Of a DNA stretch of 64,000 nucleotides, positions 36,001-44,177 are shown in pieces. The stretch lies in NCBI RefSeq assembly GCF_037976325.1, contig NZ_CP150265.1:324001-388000 (forward strand). Reading direction: 5' to 3'. The notes below the pieces were generated by a model. The model ran no database searches and had not been told where the DNA came from. It saw only the letters and a program-made list of their open reading frames with translations. Origin of the DNA: Paenibacillus sp. FSL K6-3182. Its GTDB lineage: Bacteria > Bacillota > Bacilli > Paenibacillales > Paenibacillaceae. The position numbers and the translations under genes were made by a program. The stretch's first letter is position 1. Each line of letters opens with the position of its first letter.

Positions 36001-36972
36001 TTGAAATATTACTTGGGTGTAGATGGCGGCGGCAGCAAGACGTACACGCTGATTACAGATGAGTCGGGCAGAATTGTAGGAAAAGGGAATAGCGGGAACG
36101 GCAATCATCAGGTTGATTATGAGGCGGCCAAACGCAACATACGCGAATCGGTTGAGATGGCATTACTCGAAGCTAATGTAGTCCACAGTGACATTCAGTT
36201 CGCTTATTTTGGATTGGCTGGTGCTGACAGGGAAGCGGATTATGAAATATTGAGACCTATGATCGCAGAACTGGGATTTGCAAATCATGAAGTGAATTGC
36301 GATACAGCGATAGCTCTTCGAGCGGGAACGGATCAGCCGTATGGCGTTGTACTGATTTGTGGTGCCGGAACGAACAGCGCGGGCGTTAACTCTCGGAATG
36401 AGTTTTATCAGTGCGGAGGCTTCTCTTATGCTTTCGGAGATTTCGGCGGTGGCAGCGATTTAGGCATTGAAGTTTTCCGCTCGGTTATCCGGGCTTGGGA
36501 TGGGCGCGAGCGGCCGACTATATTGACGAACCTTCTGCTGCAGGACCAAGGCTACGACAGTGTGGAGAGCATGTTCAATGATTATTTGAATCACGATAAA
36601 ACACCCCCGCTTAGAACAGTGAAGCTGCTGTTTCAAGCAGCAGAACAGGGAGATGAGGTTGCATTAACGATTTTGCGAGTGCAGGGGGAGGAGCTGGGCA
36701 AGTCGGCGCGGGCTGTCATTCAACGTCTGAGGATGGAGGCGGACAAGTTCGATGTTGTCCTTGCTGGCAGCGTACTTACTAGGGGAGAGGCAAGTTTTAT
36801 TCACCCGTATATCGAACAAGCTGTCAAAAGCTGTGCTCCAGATGCATCATTAGTTAAGCTCGAGATTGAACCGGTTGTCGGAGCGGTGTGGCTTGCTTTT
36901 GAAGCTGAAGGGAATACGCTGCCGCGGGAAGTATACGATTGTTTAAGATCCGTGTCGGAATATAGTTATTAA
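36001..36972 (+). CDS. BadF/BcrA-type ATPase, N-acetylglucosamine-kinase-like
   Basis: A cytoplasmic protein of 323 residues of the actin/hexokinase fold. The phosphate-1 motif is LGVDGGGSKTYTLI at the N-terminus; LICGAGTNSAGVN and AFGDFGGGSDLG are the following glycine-rich phosphate and substrate loops; VVLAGSVLTRG is the adenosine motif. Proteins of this group phosphorylate N-acetylglucosamine or related amino sugars. The TTG at 36001 is preferred because AAGGGAG lies 8 bases upstream; the GTG at 35992 is too near that site. Its place after importer and regulator suggests it phosphorylates the imported sugar. Confidence 0.82.
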   Translation: MKYYLGVDGGGSKTYTLITDESGRIVGKGNSGNGNHQVDYEAAKRNIRESVEMALLEANVVHSDIQFAYFGLAGADREADYEILRPMIAELGFANHEVNCDTAIALRAGTDQPYGVVLICGAGTNSAGVNSRNEFYQCGGFSYAFGDFGGGSDLGIEVFRSVIRAWDGRERPTILTNLLLQDQGYDSVESMFNDYLNHDKTPPLRTVKLLFQAAEQGDEVALTILRVQGEELGKSARAVIQRLRMEADKFDVVLAGSVLTRGEASFIHPYIEQAVKSCAPDASLVKLEIEPVVGAVWLAFEAEGNTLPREVYDCLRSVSEYSY

Positions 36973-36980
36973 TTTTTTTG

Positions 36981-37014
36981 GAGGGCACCGTTGATGGTGC
37001 TCTTTTTTTATTTG
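36981..37014 (+). terminator. Terminator after the sugar kinase
   Basis: GGGCACC pairs with GGTGCTC around GTTGAT, followed by a run of Ts. Confidence 0.82.
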
Positions 37015-37179
37015 GCCTTTTAAAACAAATGTTATGAACGTGGGATATGAAGATGCTATTCAAATCGACTAGATTGTTTAATATCGTCTCATGGTGACGT
37101 ATAGGTAAGTCGAGTTATGCTGGAGTTAGCTAATCATTTGGTTAAGTTTATAAAATATAGGCTGGAGAGCGAGGAATAG

Positions 37180-38511
37180 ATGAACATGATAAAAAATGAA
37201 GGTATTCCAGTAGAACGTGGACCTGTGAAGTTAACATCTCAAAATCCGATAATAACTACAATATATACGGCTGACCCTTCTGCTCATGTTTGGGAGGACG
37301 GCAAGGTTTATATTTATGCTTCACATGATATGGATCCGGCAAGAGGCTGTGATTTAATGGATCGATACCATGTGTACTCCTCTTCCGATATGGTGAATTG
37401 GTTGGATGAGGGTGAAATTCTTCGTTCAGACGATGTAGCATGGGGCAGGCCGGAAGGCGGCTTCATGTGGGCGCCCGATTGTGCCTACAAGAACGGAACC
37501 TATTATTTCTATTACCCGCATCCCAGCGGGTCAAATTGGAATGATACATGGAAAATCGGTGTGGCGACGAGTCAAAAACCGGGAAGCGGTTTTAAGGATC
37601 AAGGTTATATCTCGGGACTGGGCGGATTTGCACTCATTGATCCATGCGTGCTCGTTGATGATGATGGACGTGCTTATATGTATTATGGCGGGGGCAGCAG
37701 ATGCGAGGGCGGCGAGCTGAACGACGATATGATGTCCATTAACGGCGAGATGCGCGAGATGGAAGGACTGGAGGATTTTCATGAGGCGGCTTGGGTTTTC
37801 AAAAGGGCAGACCTCTACTATCTGACCTACGCCGATAATTTAGATGGAAACAACCGCATGAGATATGCTACCAGCAAGCATCCGCTTGGACCATGGACAT
37901 ATAGAGGTATTTTTCTAGAGCCGACTGGATGCTCGACTACTCACGGTTCTGTGGCGGAGTTTAAGGGGCAGTGGTATTTGTTTTATCACAATCAGGAAAT
38001 TTCGGGCCAAGGCAATTTAAGAAGCATGTGTATTGATTATTTGTATTTTAATGAAGATGGAACGATCCAGACCGTCGTTCAAACCAAAGAAGGCGTCAAG
38101 CCTGTAGGGGATGCTCCGGCTCCTAACACAAATCAGAAAACCTACTCTGCCAGCCGTGTGGACGGAGGAGCGGTTGTTGAAACAAACGAGCAAGGAGAAA
38201 GTGTCGTTAATCGTTTGGATATTGAGGGCTCTTATTGTGAGTTTCAAGCTATCAACGGAGAAAAAGGCGGAAGAGCGGCCATTTATATTCGTTATGCAAC
38301 GGCAGAGCGACTCGCCAAACTAAACCTGACCGTGAATGGTCATGATTATTCCTTGCTTAATGCACTGTCGACAGGAAGTCTGCTGGACTATAGCGGCCTT
38401 GCCAGCATTACCGTTCAGCTAGAGCCAGGTGATGACAATATCATTAGGCTCACAGGCGGCAATGGCGAGATTAGTGTCAAAAGCATAACGGTTAGCCCGT
38501 TTCTGGATTGA
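37180..38511 (+). CDS. Glycoside hydrolase family 43 with CBM6-like domain
   Basis: A protein of 443 residues without signal peptide. The five-bladed propeller (about 20-315) carries the GH43 acids: base Asp in YTADPSAHVW (about residue 30), the pKa-modulating Asp in FALIDPCVLVDDDG (about 150) and the acid Glu in DFHEAAWVFKR (about 200). The last 115 residues (from YSASRVDGG) look like a CBM6 jelly roll. Family members act as arabinofuranosidases or xylosidases; the exact activity cannot be read from sequence. It has its own leader region (36973-37179) and a terminator, and belongs functionally with the importer operon just upstream. Confidence 0.88.
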   Translation: MNMIKNEGIPVERGPVKLTSQNPIITTIYTADPSAHVWEDGKVYIYASHDMDPARGCDLMDRYHVYSSSDMVNWLDEGEILRSDDVAWGRPEGGFMWAPDCAYKNGTYYFYYPHPSGSNWNDTWKIGVATSQKPGSGFKDQGYISGLGGFALIDPCVLVDDDGRAYMYYGGGSRCEGGELNDDMMSINGEMREMEGLEDFHEAAWVFKRADLYYLTYADNLDGNNRMRYATSKHPLGPWTYRGIFLEPTGCSTTHGSVAEFKGQWYLFYHNQEISGQGNLRSMCIDYLYFNEDGTIQTVVQTKEGVKPVGDAPAPNTNQKTYSASRVDGGAVVETNEQGESVVNRLDIEGSYCEFQAINGEKGGRAAIYIRYATAERLAKLNLTVNGHDYSLLNALSTGSLLDYSGLASITVQLEPGDDNIIRLTGGNGEISVKSITVSPFLD

Positions 38512-38519
38512 GGGAATAT

Positions 38520-38558
38520 GCAGCAGCCCCCGCGATAACAAATGGGTGCTGCTGCTTT
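38520..38558. terminator. Terminator after GH43
   Basis: GCAGCAGCCCCC pairs with GGGTGCTGCTGC, then TTTTA; also able to end the leftward split gene on the other side. Confidence 0.8.
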
Positions 38559-38576
38559 TATTTTGAAGAAATAAAC

Positions 38577-38841
38577 TTAACAGAAACAGTCCGGTGCTGA
38601 GGAAGATTGGTCTGCTTCCTTGCGTGATCGGTTGTCATCGTCTTCTTCAAATGAGATTAAGGCATGGGTCGCATGGCTGAGAATGGCGCCTGCTCTTGTG
38701 GATGCTGCAACCAAAACGGCCTCTAATATTTCCTCCCGCGTGCCTCCTAGCCCCTTGCATTTCTTCACATGCACATCAATGCAATAGGGGCATCCGGTCA
38801 CATGAGCAACGGCTACAGCAATGAGCTCTTTCATTTTTGTC
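38577..38841 (-). pseudogene. 3' part of a split carboxymuconolactone-decarboxylase/AhpD-like gene
   Basis: These 265 bases encode TKMKELIAVAVAHVTG, the redox motif CPYCIDVH, and TREEILEAVLVAASTRAGAIL, the core of AhpD-like proteins, with a tail rich in Asp, Ser and ending DCFC. The first 43 codons are missing here; they are found at 41629-41759, on the same strand, on the far side of about 2.79 kb of foreign DNA. Joining the two pieces at the shared GG (CC on the coding strand) gives an unbroken 131-residue protein with Cys61, Cys64 and His68 in the active motif. Such proteins act in peroxide defence or decarboxylation. An internal ATG (38834) could still yield an 85-residue fragment. Confidence 0.88.
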
Positions 38842-38877
38842 GGATTGTAAGATTCTAAGAAAGAGGGTTTGTTTTAC

Positions 38878-38970
38878 ATGACTATTGAAATTTCCCCAAA
38901 GATTATTATTAGTGGAAACGCAGTTGAAGAATTGAAGTCGGAATTGGAGATATCTAATATAATATATTAA
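38878..38970 (+). CDS. Possible 30-residue peptide near the left end of the insert
   Basis: ATG at 38878, about 10 bases after AAGAGGG, opens MTIEISPKIIISGNAVEELK plus ten residues, stopping at 38968. It could be a small gene or the remaining tail of a longer one cut at the element's boundary. No family recognised. Confidence 0.3.
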   Translation: MTIEISPKIIISGNAVEELKSELEISNIIY

Positions 38971-39010
38971 TAAATTCATTTAGTAACTTTTAATTACGGA
39001 GGAAATGATA

Positions 39011-39796
39011 ATGGACAAACTAAGAGAGGGTTACTGGTCGATTGCAACACAAAAACACTAGAAAAACTATAAGCCAGATAGCCCCCATTTAGATGAATTC
39101 GATTCATTAAATGTAGCTGGGAAAGCTGAACGTTTACTAGGTGTCATTAGAGGAAACTCTGTTATTGCAAATGTTAAAAAGTTAAAAAAATGGTTTTATC
39201 CGTTGGTATTGGCAAGCAGGAACTACACAGAACTATTTTGCCAGAAATAGAGAGAGCTTCTTACCAACAAATTGAATTTAAAAAAATGCAGCTGGAGATT
39301 TTATAAGACTTGAAGAATATGTTCTAGCAAATAATCAAGTTCTTGGTATTACAGGTCAAGTGTATGAAAATTTAAATCCATCAGACATAGAACGAATTGC
39401 AGTTGAAACATTAGACCAAACAAAGAAAATTCCACTTCTGCAAAGTGAACTAACTAATTTGCTTGCGAGTCAAACGTTTTCAGAGGAAGATATTCAGTTA
39501 GCATGTTCTCTTCAAGAACAGTTTCGATTAATACAAAAGCTCAATAAGACTAAGGGCAAGGAACCTATTTATAGTAATGAATATGTTTGGGGACCGAAAC
39601 ATGAAAATATTGTAATGACTGTTTCTTCTTTGGCGCGACTACTCATGCCGCAGAGGCTCCAAGTCAAATCGTTCTATCATCGGAGCAAAATTCTGCTTAC
39701 CCACGTAATAGAGCGAAGAGCCTTAAGTTTATTACACCTATTAAAATTATAAAAAGTAATAATAGATCGCAAAATAAAAAGCCTAGAATACACTAG
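39011..39796 (+). pseudogene. Degraded gene in the insert (one nonsense codon, three frameshifts)
   Basis: GGAGG stands 7 bases before the ATG (39011). The frame MDKLREGYWSIATQKH meets TAG at 39059 and continues as KNYKPDSPHLDEFDSLNVAG. At a run of seven As (39184-39190) the sense moves to another phase (VLSVGIGKQELHRTILPE), at a second seven-A run (39280-39286) to the third (AAGDFIRLEEYVLANNQVLG, then NEYVWGPKHENIVM), and near 39629 again to GATTHAAEAPSQIVLSSEQN, ending at 39796. Both A-run shifts are repaired by one extra A. The pieces read as one soluble protein of about 260 residues or longer, whose family I do not recognise. The cause is decay or base-calling error in A runs. Confidence 0.65.
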
Positions 39797-39818
39797 ACTT
39801 ATTGACTTGATACTATTG

Positions 39819-40205
39819 TTAAACTGTATTTTTTTTGTTGTTATAAATAATAAAATACGCTCCACAACCTACTACTAATACGATATGAATGTAGTAAGGT
39901 AAGTATTGGAGTTGCTTGTTAGGAAGATGTAGGACTTGATCAATTATTAAGTAACTCCAAATCAAGTGATAAATTAAATTGATCACTAAAAAAGCAACAT
40001 GAAGATTACTCCAGTCCTTAGAGCATAAAGCAATACCAATAAAAACACAAACGAAACTCCATACTAAGCTAACTGAGAGGTCGCTCATAGTTGAATCACT
40101 ATTCCAAAGCCATTTCAATACACTAGGAATATAGAGTAAACCTGTCAAACATGTAAGGATTCCAATTATCCTTTTATAGTGACCAACTTTGATATGACTC
40201 ACCAC
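39819..40205 (-). CDS. Small membrane protein of unknown function
   Basis: A protein of 128 residues with four hydrophobic helices (about 12-30, 45-60, 68-86, 103-121) and short basic ends (HYKR, NNKK). It starts with GTG; GGGGTAAGG lies just upstream. Very AT-rich, like the rest of the insert. No family recognised. It could be an immunity-type or accessory membrane protein, but nothing in the sequence proves it. Confidence 0.6.
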   Translation of the reverse strand: MVSHIKVGHYKRIIGILTCLTGLLYIPSVLKWLWNSDSTMSDLSVSLVWSFVCVFIGIALCSKDWSNLHVAFLVINLIYHLIWSYLIIDQVLHLPNKQLQYLPYYIHIVLVVGCGAYFIIYNNKKNTV

Positions 40206-40255
40206 CTTACCCCTGTTTGTTTAGTATATATTATACCACATTTACAAAAATTATT

Positions 40256-40282
40256 AAGCCTGAAGACAAGTCTCCAGGCTTA
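40256..40282 (-). terminator. Terminator of the secreted-protein gene
   Basis: On the minus strand AAGCCTGGAGAC pairs with GTCTTCAGGCTT (one G-U pair), followed by AATAATTTTT. Confidence 0.65.
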
Positions 40283-40288
40283 AGATTA

Positions 40289-41422
40289 TTATTTACTATT
40301 TTCTAGCTTCCAATATAATCCCATTGGAATTGTACCTTTAGCAACTTCAACTGAATACACATTCGAATCATCTACCAATTTTTCTAAAACTTCTTTACTT
40401 GCCACACCTTGTAATTGTATATAGCCTTTAAATTCATAACTTGTATCACTTTCTATTGCATCAAACACTGAATCAGACAGTAGTACTTGACCAATAGTTA
40501 CACGTTCACTATTTGAGTTAATACCTCTTCCATACAATAATACACTCGAAATATCATCTAAATATTCTTTGACTTCTTCACTTGATAAAGGTCTGTTAAA
40601 AGTAATAATAAACTCTGAAAGTTCATTACCCTTAAGTTCTCTTATATTGTCATTCACCTCAGCTGCGAATTCATCCAATTGTATCTTGTTTTCGATAGCT
40701 GTATACTCTGGATTCTCTATCAAAGTTTTACTCTCAATTTGAGTTGTGTTCGTTTGAATTGAGTCAGTAGCTAAGGTAGTCGTTGTTGCTGTCCAACTTC
40801 CACTTGTAATGTCTGATGGGATATGAAAACCAGCTAATGAATCAAATGTATTACTTACTGTATTTAGTTCACATTGCCCAATCAAACATTCTGCAGTTGT
40901 AGGTTCTCTACTTTGAGATGAGTATGCTATTAAATATGGTTCTGTAGAAACATTATAAGAGCTAATATATTGCCATTCAGTACTTAATTGATATTCTGTT
41001 CCAGCTACAATATCATTTGGAGTCTTAGAAGCTGCCTCAATTTCACAAATGGCTGAAAATGTACTATATGAACAATTATCTGTATCTAGTTTAGCATCTG
41101 GCATAGTGGTACTATAATAAAGTCCTTGTAATTTAGGGTTTCCACTATCTAATTTTATCTCTACTGTTGGGTAATAATTAGTGTTTAACATATTTGTTTT
41201 TTGAGTGCTGTTGTATTTAAATTTGACATCAGCATGAACGTAATTTTTATTGGATGTTGTGTACTTATACGCATTGTAAGTGCCGGTGTATGGCTTATCC
41301 CAATTTGTATAAGTTGAGTTTGAAAAAGTTTTAGACTCTGCAAATACGAGTAGTGGCAAACTAAAGAGCATAGCCAAAGTTAGTATAACCATTAGAAATT
41401 TCCTTTTCATTTTACCTATCAT
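40289..41422 (-). CDS. Secreted protein of unknown function in the insert
   Basis: A protein of 377 residues. A clear signal peptide (MKRKFLMVILTLAMLFSLPL, cut near VFAES) is followed by a Thr/Ser/Asn/Tyr-rich part (about 35-230) with four cysteines in CSYSTFSAIC and CLIGQC, then an acidic helical part (about 235-377, e.g. LSSEEVKEYLDDISSVLLYG) that may resemble an anti-sigma or protease-inhibitor-like fold; that is a guess. The ATG at 41422 is chosen with GGGAGTG upstream; a longer frame reaching 41605 has no ribosome site. No homologue recognised. Base use is AT-rich, in line with transfer. Confidence 0.65.
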   Translation of the reverse strand: MIGKMKRKFLMVILTLAMLFSLPLLVFAESKTFSNSTYTNWDKPYTGTYNAYKYTTSNKNYVHADVKFKYNSTQKTNMLNTNYYPTVEIKLDSGNPKLQGLYYSTTMPDAKLDTDNCSYSTFSAICEIEAASKTPNDIVAGTEYQLSTEWQYISSYNVSTEPYLIAYSSQSREPTTAECLIGQCELNTVSNTFDSLAGFHIPSDITSGSWTATTTTLATDSIQTNTTQIESKTLIENPEYTAIENKIQLDEFAAEVNDNIRELKGNELSEFIITFNRPLSSEEVKEYLDDISSVLLYGRGINSNSERVTIGQVLLSDSVFDAIESDTSYEFKGYIQLQGVASKEVLEKLVDDSNVYSVEVAKGTIPMGLYWKLENSK

Positions 41423-41628
41423 TCCATTCAACACTCCCATATCATATTTTTTATAATACCAAAAATTATAATATATGTAATAAATATTTAAATTAGGGAT
41501 TTTGGGCCTTAGTGTTTGCTGAAGAAGAAAAAAAGTCCTAAGTTCTAGTTTAGGTTTATACGAAAAATGTCGAAAATAGCATGACTTAGATGAAAAATAA
41601 ACCATATCAAGCCGATACTATAAAAGAA

Positions 41629-41759
41629 GGTTCAGGTATGGCATCAGAAGCAAGATAAACGTCTTTTTCAAAAGCTAAAAAGGAACCTGCAGCCTGTGGA
41701 ACGAGCTTAATCAACTCTGGAATCCGGCTTAAATTCGAACGATCGTAATAATGGGTCAT
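41629..41759 (-). pseudogene. 5' part of the split AhpD-like gene
   Basis: GGGAGG stands 7 bases before ATG 41759. The frame reads MTHYYDRSNLSRIPELIKLV and on to ASDAIPE, 43 codons, then CC, where the insert begins and adds the foreign end PSFIVSA before a stop at 41607. The sequence is the typical N-terminal helix pair of AhpD-like proteins. The rest of the gene lies at 38577-38841. It starts 75 bases after the Crp/Fnr-type gene on the same strand, so the two were probably one operon. Confidence 0.88.
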
Positions 41760-41834
41760 CCTGTACCCTCCCGTTAAATAGGATTGATTCCTTATTAATT
41801 GTAGGGAAGAGCGATTCAAATCTCAGTGACATTG

Positions 41835-42512
41835 TCACAAATGCTGTTTTATTATACGGTTTAAGATGCCGCGATCCAATATGATGATTTTTCCTCTGCT
41901 TAATTCAATCGCTCCTTGCTCCGCAAAGCTTTTTAAAATGCGGGTAATGACCTCGCGTGATGTCCCAATTTCTATAGCTAGCTGTTCATGAGTAAGCCGC
42001 AAGCAATCACCCTTCACAAATTCTGAAATTAAATAGTCCGCAATGCGATAAGGGAGAGGCTGAAAAGCGATATTATCCAACAGCTTTGTCACATTCGTCA
42101 TTCGATCAATAAATTGTTTATAAATATATTGCCGAATGGGTTTGATCGTGTTCATCCAGTCTCGAAATACGGAAACAGGCAGCAGCAACACGTCCGTCTC
42201 CTCCTCTATGGCAACCGATGCTTCATATTCAGTCTCACCTAGTATGCTTGCCATTATAAGGACGCAGCACTGACCGCTATGCACCCGGTATAAAGTGATC
42301 TCTCTGCCTGTTTGACTCAGCTTAAACACTCGAATTTGACCGCTGACAATAAACATTGCATGCTGTAAAATATGGCCTTCGCGAATGGAATGCGAGGTAG
42401 CCGGATTAATGGATAATAGCTGTGCAGCTTCCCAGCTCTCAGCAGGAAGATGGGCGAATGAGGGAAACATATGCTGAATTTGCTGTATTTTTTTGCGAGA
42501 AAGATGATTCAT
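41835..42512 (-). CDS. Crp/Fnr-family transcriptional regulator
   Basis: A protein of 225 residues: cyclic-nucleotide-binding-like beta-roll (about 25-125, with REGHILQHAMFIVSGQIRVF), dimer helix, and winged helix (about 150-220) with the recognition segment IGTSREVITRILKSF. There is no N-terminal cysteine cluster for an iron-sulfur centre. The ATG at 42512 with AAGGAG 7 bases upstream is preferred to the TTG at 42518. Downstream on the same strand lies the broken AhpD-like gene, its probable target and operon partner, now interrupted. Confidence 0.88.
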   Translation of the reverse strand: MNHLSRKKIQQIQHMFPSFAHLPAESWEAAQLLSINPATSHSIREGHILQHAMFIVSGQIRVFKLSQTGREITLYRVHSGQCCVLIMASILGETEYEASVAIEEETDVLLLPVSVFRDWMNTIKPIRQYIYKQFIDRMTNVTKLLDNIAFQPLPYRIADYLISEFVKGDCLRLTHEQLAIEIGTSREVITRILKSFAEQGAIELSRGKIIILDRGILNRIIKQHL

Positions 42513-42593
42513 ACACAAGCTCCTTAAGTGACGGATTGTGTACTATTTCTCTGTCTTTTTTGTTTTTCCTTTTATTAGAAGATTTACCCAACC

Positions 42594-42635
42594 TAAAAAA
42601 AGAAGTGCACTGGCCATCTCAGGCTCGCACACTTC
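42594..42635 (-). terminator. Terminator of the LLM monooxygenase gene
   Basis: On the minus strand GAAGTGTGC pairs with GTGCACTTC, followed by seven Ts. Confidence 0.75.
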
Positions 42636-42660
42636 AATTTTTTGATAATGGCTATCTTTT

Positions 42661-43734
42661 TTATTGCTTTCCTTCGCTTCTTGCAAGCTCCTTGCGTACA
42701 ATGGGGGCGACCTTGGTGCCAAGCAGTTCAATGGCTCGCAGTACCTCGCGGTGCGGCATCGTACCTACATTCACATGCAGGAAGAATCGAGTGACGCCTA
42801 GATTTTTGCGTAGCAAAAGAATCTTCTCTGCAACATATTCAGAATCACCCACATATAGAGCGCCTCGAAGGCTGCGGGCAGAGTCATAAGCTGCACGGCT
42901 GTAATGCTGCCCCCAGCCGCGTTCACGTCCAATGACATTCATCTGTGCCTGAGTCGGCGGGAAAAATAAATCGGCTGCCTGCTCCGTTGTTTCGCCAACA
43001 AAACCGTGCGAATGTGTGGCGATTTGCAGCTTGCTAGGATCATGGCCAGCTTTTGCAGCTGCTTCCTTGTAAAGATCGACCAGCGGTGCGAAATTTTCAG
43101 GCATCCCGCCAATAATAGCGAAGGCGATAGGAAGGCCGAGCAAGCCTGCGCGAATCGCAGATTGTGCGTTGCCGCCGCTTGCGATCCAAACGGGAAGCGG
43201 GCTCTGAACTGGCCGCGGGTATACAGGTAGATTATGAATAGCAGGACGATGTCCACCGCGCCAATTGACCTTTTCGGAATCTCTGATAGCAAGAAGCAGC
43301 TCTAGCTTCTCTTCAAACAATTCATCATAATCTTCTAAGCTGTACCCAAATAGCGGGAAGGATTCAATAAATGATCCCCGCCCTGCCATAATCTCGGCTC
43401 TGCCGTTCGAGAGGCCATCGAGTGTGGAAAACTGTTGAAATACACGAACCGGGTCGTCTGAGGACAGAACGGTAACGGCGCTAGTGAGTCTAATATTTTT
43501 GGTCATAGGAGCTGCTGCTGCCAGTACAACCGCAGGCGCAGTGCCAGCGTAATCAGCACGGTGATGCTCTCCAATACCATAAACATCTAGTCCAACTTGA
43601 TCTGCGAGCACAATCTCCTCAACCGCGTTGCGCAGACGTTCAGCATGGCTCATGATTACTCCTGTCACCGGGTCCGGTGTCGTTTCCAAAAAAGTACTAA
43701 TTCCAATTTCCATGTTTGCTGCCAAATCGGCCAT
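42661..43734 (-). CDS. LLM-class flavin-dependent oxidoreductase
   Basis: A luciferase-like monooxygenase of 357 residues with a (beta/alpha)8 fold. Recognisable parts are [13 protein letters not shown] at the start, [20 protein letters not shown] (about 44-63), [20 protein letters not shown] and [12 protein letters not shown] (about 120), and HSHGFVGET in the second half. It uses reduced flavin and oxygen to oxidise an organic substrate that cannot be named. The ATG at 43734, 9 bases after AGGAGG, is preferred over ATG 43740. Single gene with its own terminator. Confidence 0.88.
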   Translation of the reverse strand: MADLAANMEIGISTFLETTPDPVTGVIMSHAERLRNAVEEIVLADQVGLDVYGIGEHHRADYAGTAPAVVLAAAAPMTKNIRLTSAVTVLSSDDPVRVFQQFSTLDGLSNGRAEIMAGRGSFIESFPLFGYSLEDYDELFEEKLELLLAIRDSEKVNWRGGHRPAIHNLPVYPRPVQSPLPVWIASGGNAQSAIRAGLLGLPIAFAIIGGMPENFAPLVDLYKEAAAKAGHDPSKLQIATHSHGFVGETTEQAADLFFPPTQAQMNVIGRERGWGQHYSRAAYDSARSLRGALYVGDSEYVAEKILLLRKNLGVTRFFLHVNVGTMPHREVLRAIELLGTKVAPIVRKELARSEGKQ

Positions 43735-43740
43735 AAGCAT

Positions 43741-44102
43741 ACGCCTCCTTTATTACCTATAGTTTACTCAATTTTTTATGGTTTCTCAAATTTAGTAAGC
43801 AGATAATTTCGGTTGATTACTTCTCTAACGAATCGTAATATGCTTATTAGGCAGAAAACGGCATCTTTTAAATTTTAACGAACCTGATTAACGTTATGGC
43901 ATGCTGTATGAGGGGTTAGGAGCTGTTTTTCTCAAAATAGCGACGCTGGAGTTCGTTACATATTTAATCCATTACGAATCGATTAAATAAGAGCTGCTAG
44001 GTTCGTTAGCGATAAATCCAATACAAATTCCGGGCAAAGGAGCACATAGTTAACAGCGATTCACTCAGGCATGCGTTTTGTCTAAGCCTCCATAAACATA
44101 AC
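43741..44102. repeat. Intergenic region with repeated TAACGAA/TTCGTTA words
   Basis: No gene is seen. The words CTAACGAATCGTAAT (from 43827), TTAACGAACC (from 43877), GTTCGTTACAT (from 43952), TTACGAATCGATTAA (from 43971) and GGTTCGTTAGCG (from 44001) recur in both directions. The pattern looks like remains of an interspersed repeat that can fold; its family is not known to me. Confidence 0.4.
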
Positions 44103-44147
44103 AAGGGCTGTTCCAAATGTAGATTTCTACTTTTGGGACAGCCCTTT
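44103..44147. terminator. Long hairpin terminator, related to the one at 45911
   Basis: AAGGGCTGTTCCAAATGTAGA pairs with the stretch ending in CAGCCCTT at 19 of 21 positions, loop TTT. It can end the methyltransferase gene on the minus strand. Confidence 0.8.
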
Positions 44148-44177
44148 CTGCTATATAGCAGAACGTTATTACTCGAA

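Larger units (their letters stand above)
38842..41630. mobile_element. 2.79-kb AT-rich insertion interrupting the AhpD-like gene
   Basis: The DNA between the two halves of the gene is far more AT-rich than its surroundings and carries four reading frames of its own. GG stands at both ends (38842-38843 and 41629-41630), as a two-base target duplication, crossover dinucleotide or microhomology would leave. The left end begins ATTGTAAGATTCTAAG and the right end finishes CGATACTATAAAAGAA; no convincing terminal inverted repeat is seen, only a loose one further in. No transposase or recombinase is encoded, so it is either a non-autonomous element, a remnant, or a block inserted by recombination. 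Confidence 0.75.

Noticed and set aside
38842..41630. The insert as a classic insertion sequence or intron
   Set aside because: No transposase, reverse transcriptase or clear terminal inverted repeats were found, so I call it only an element of unknown type.
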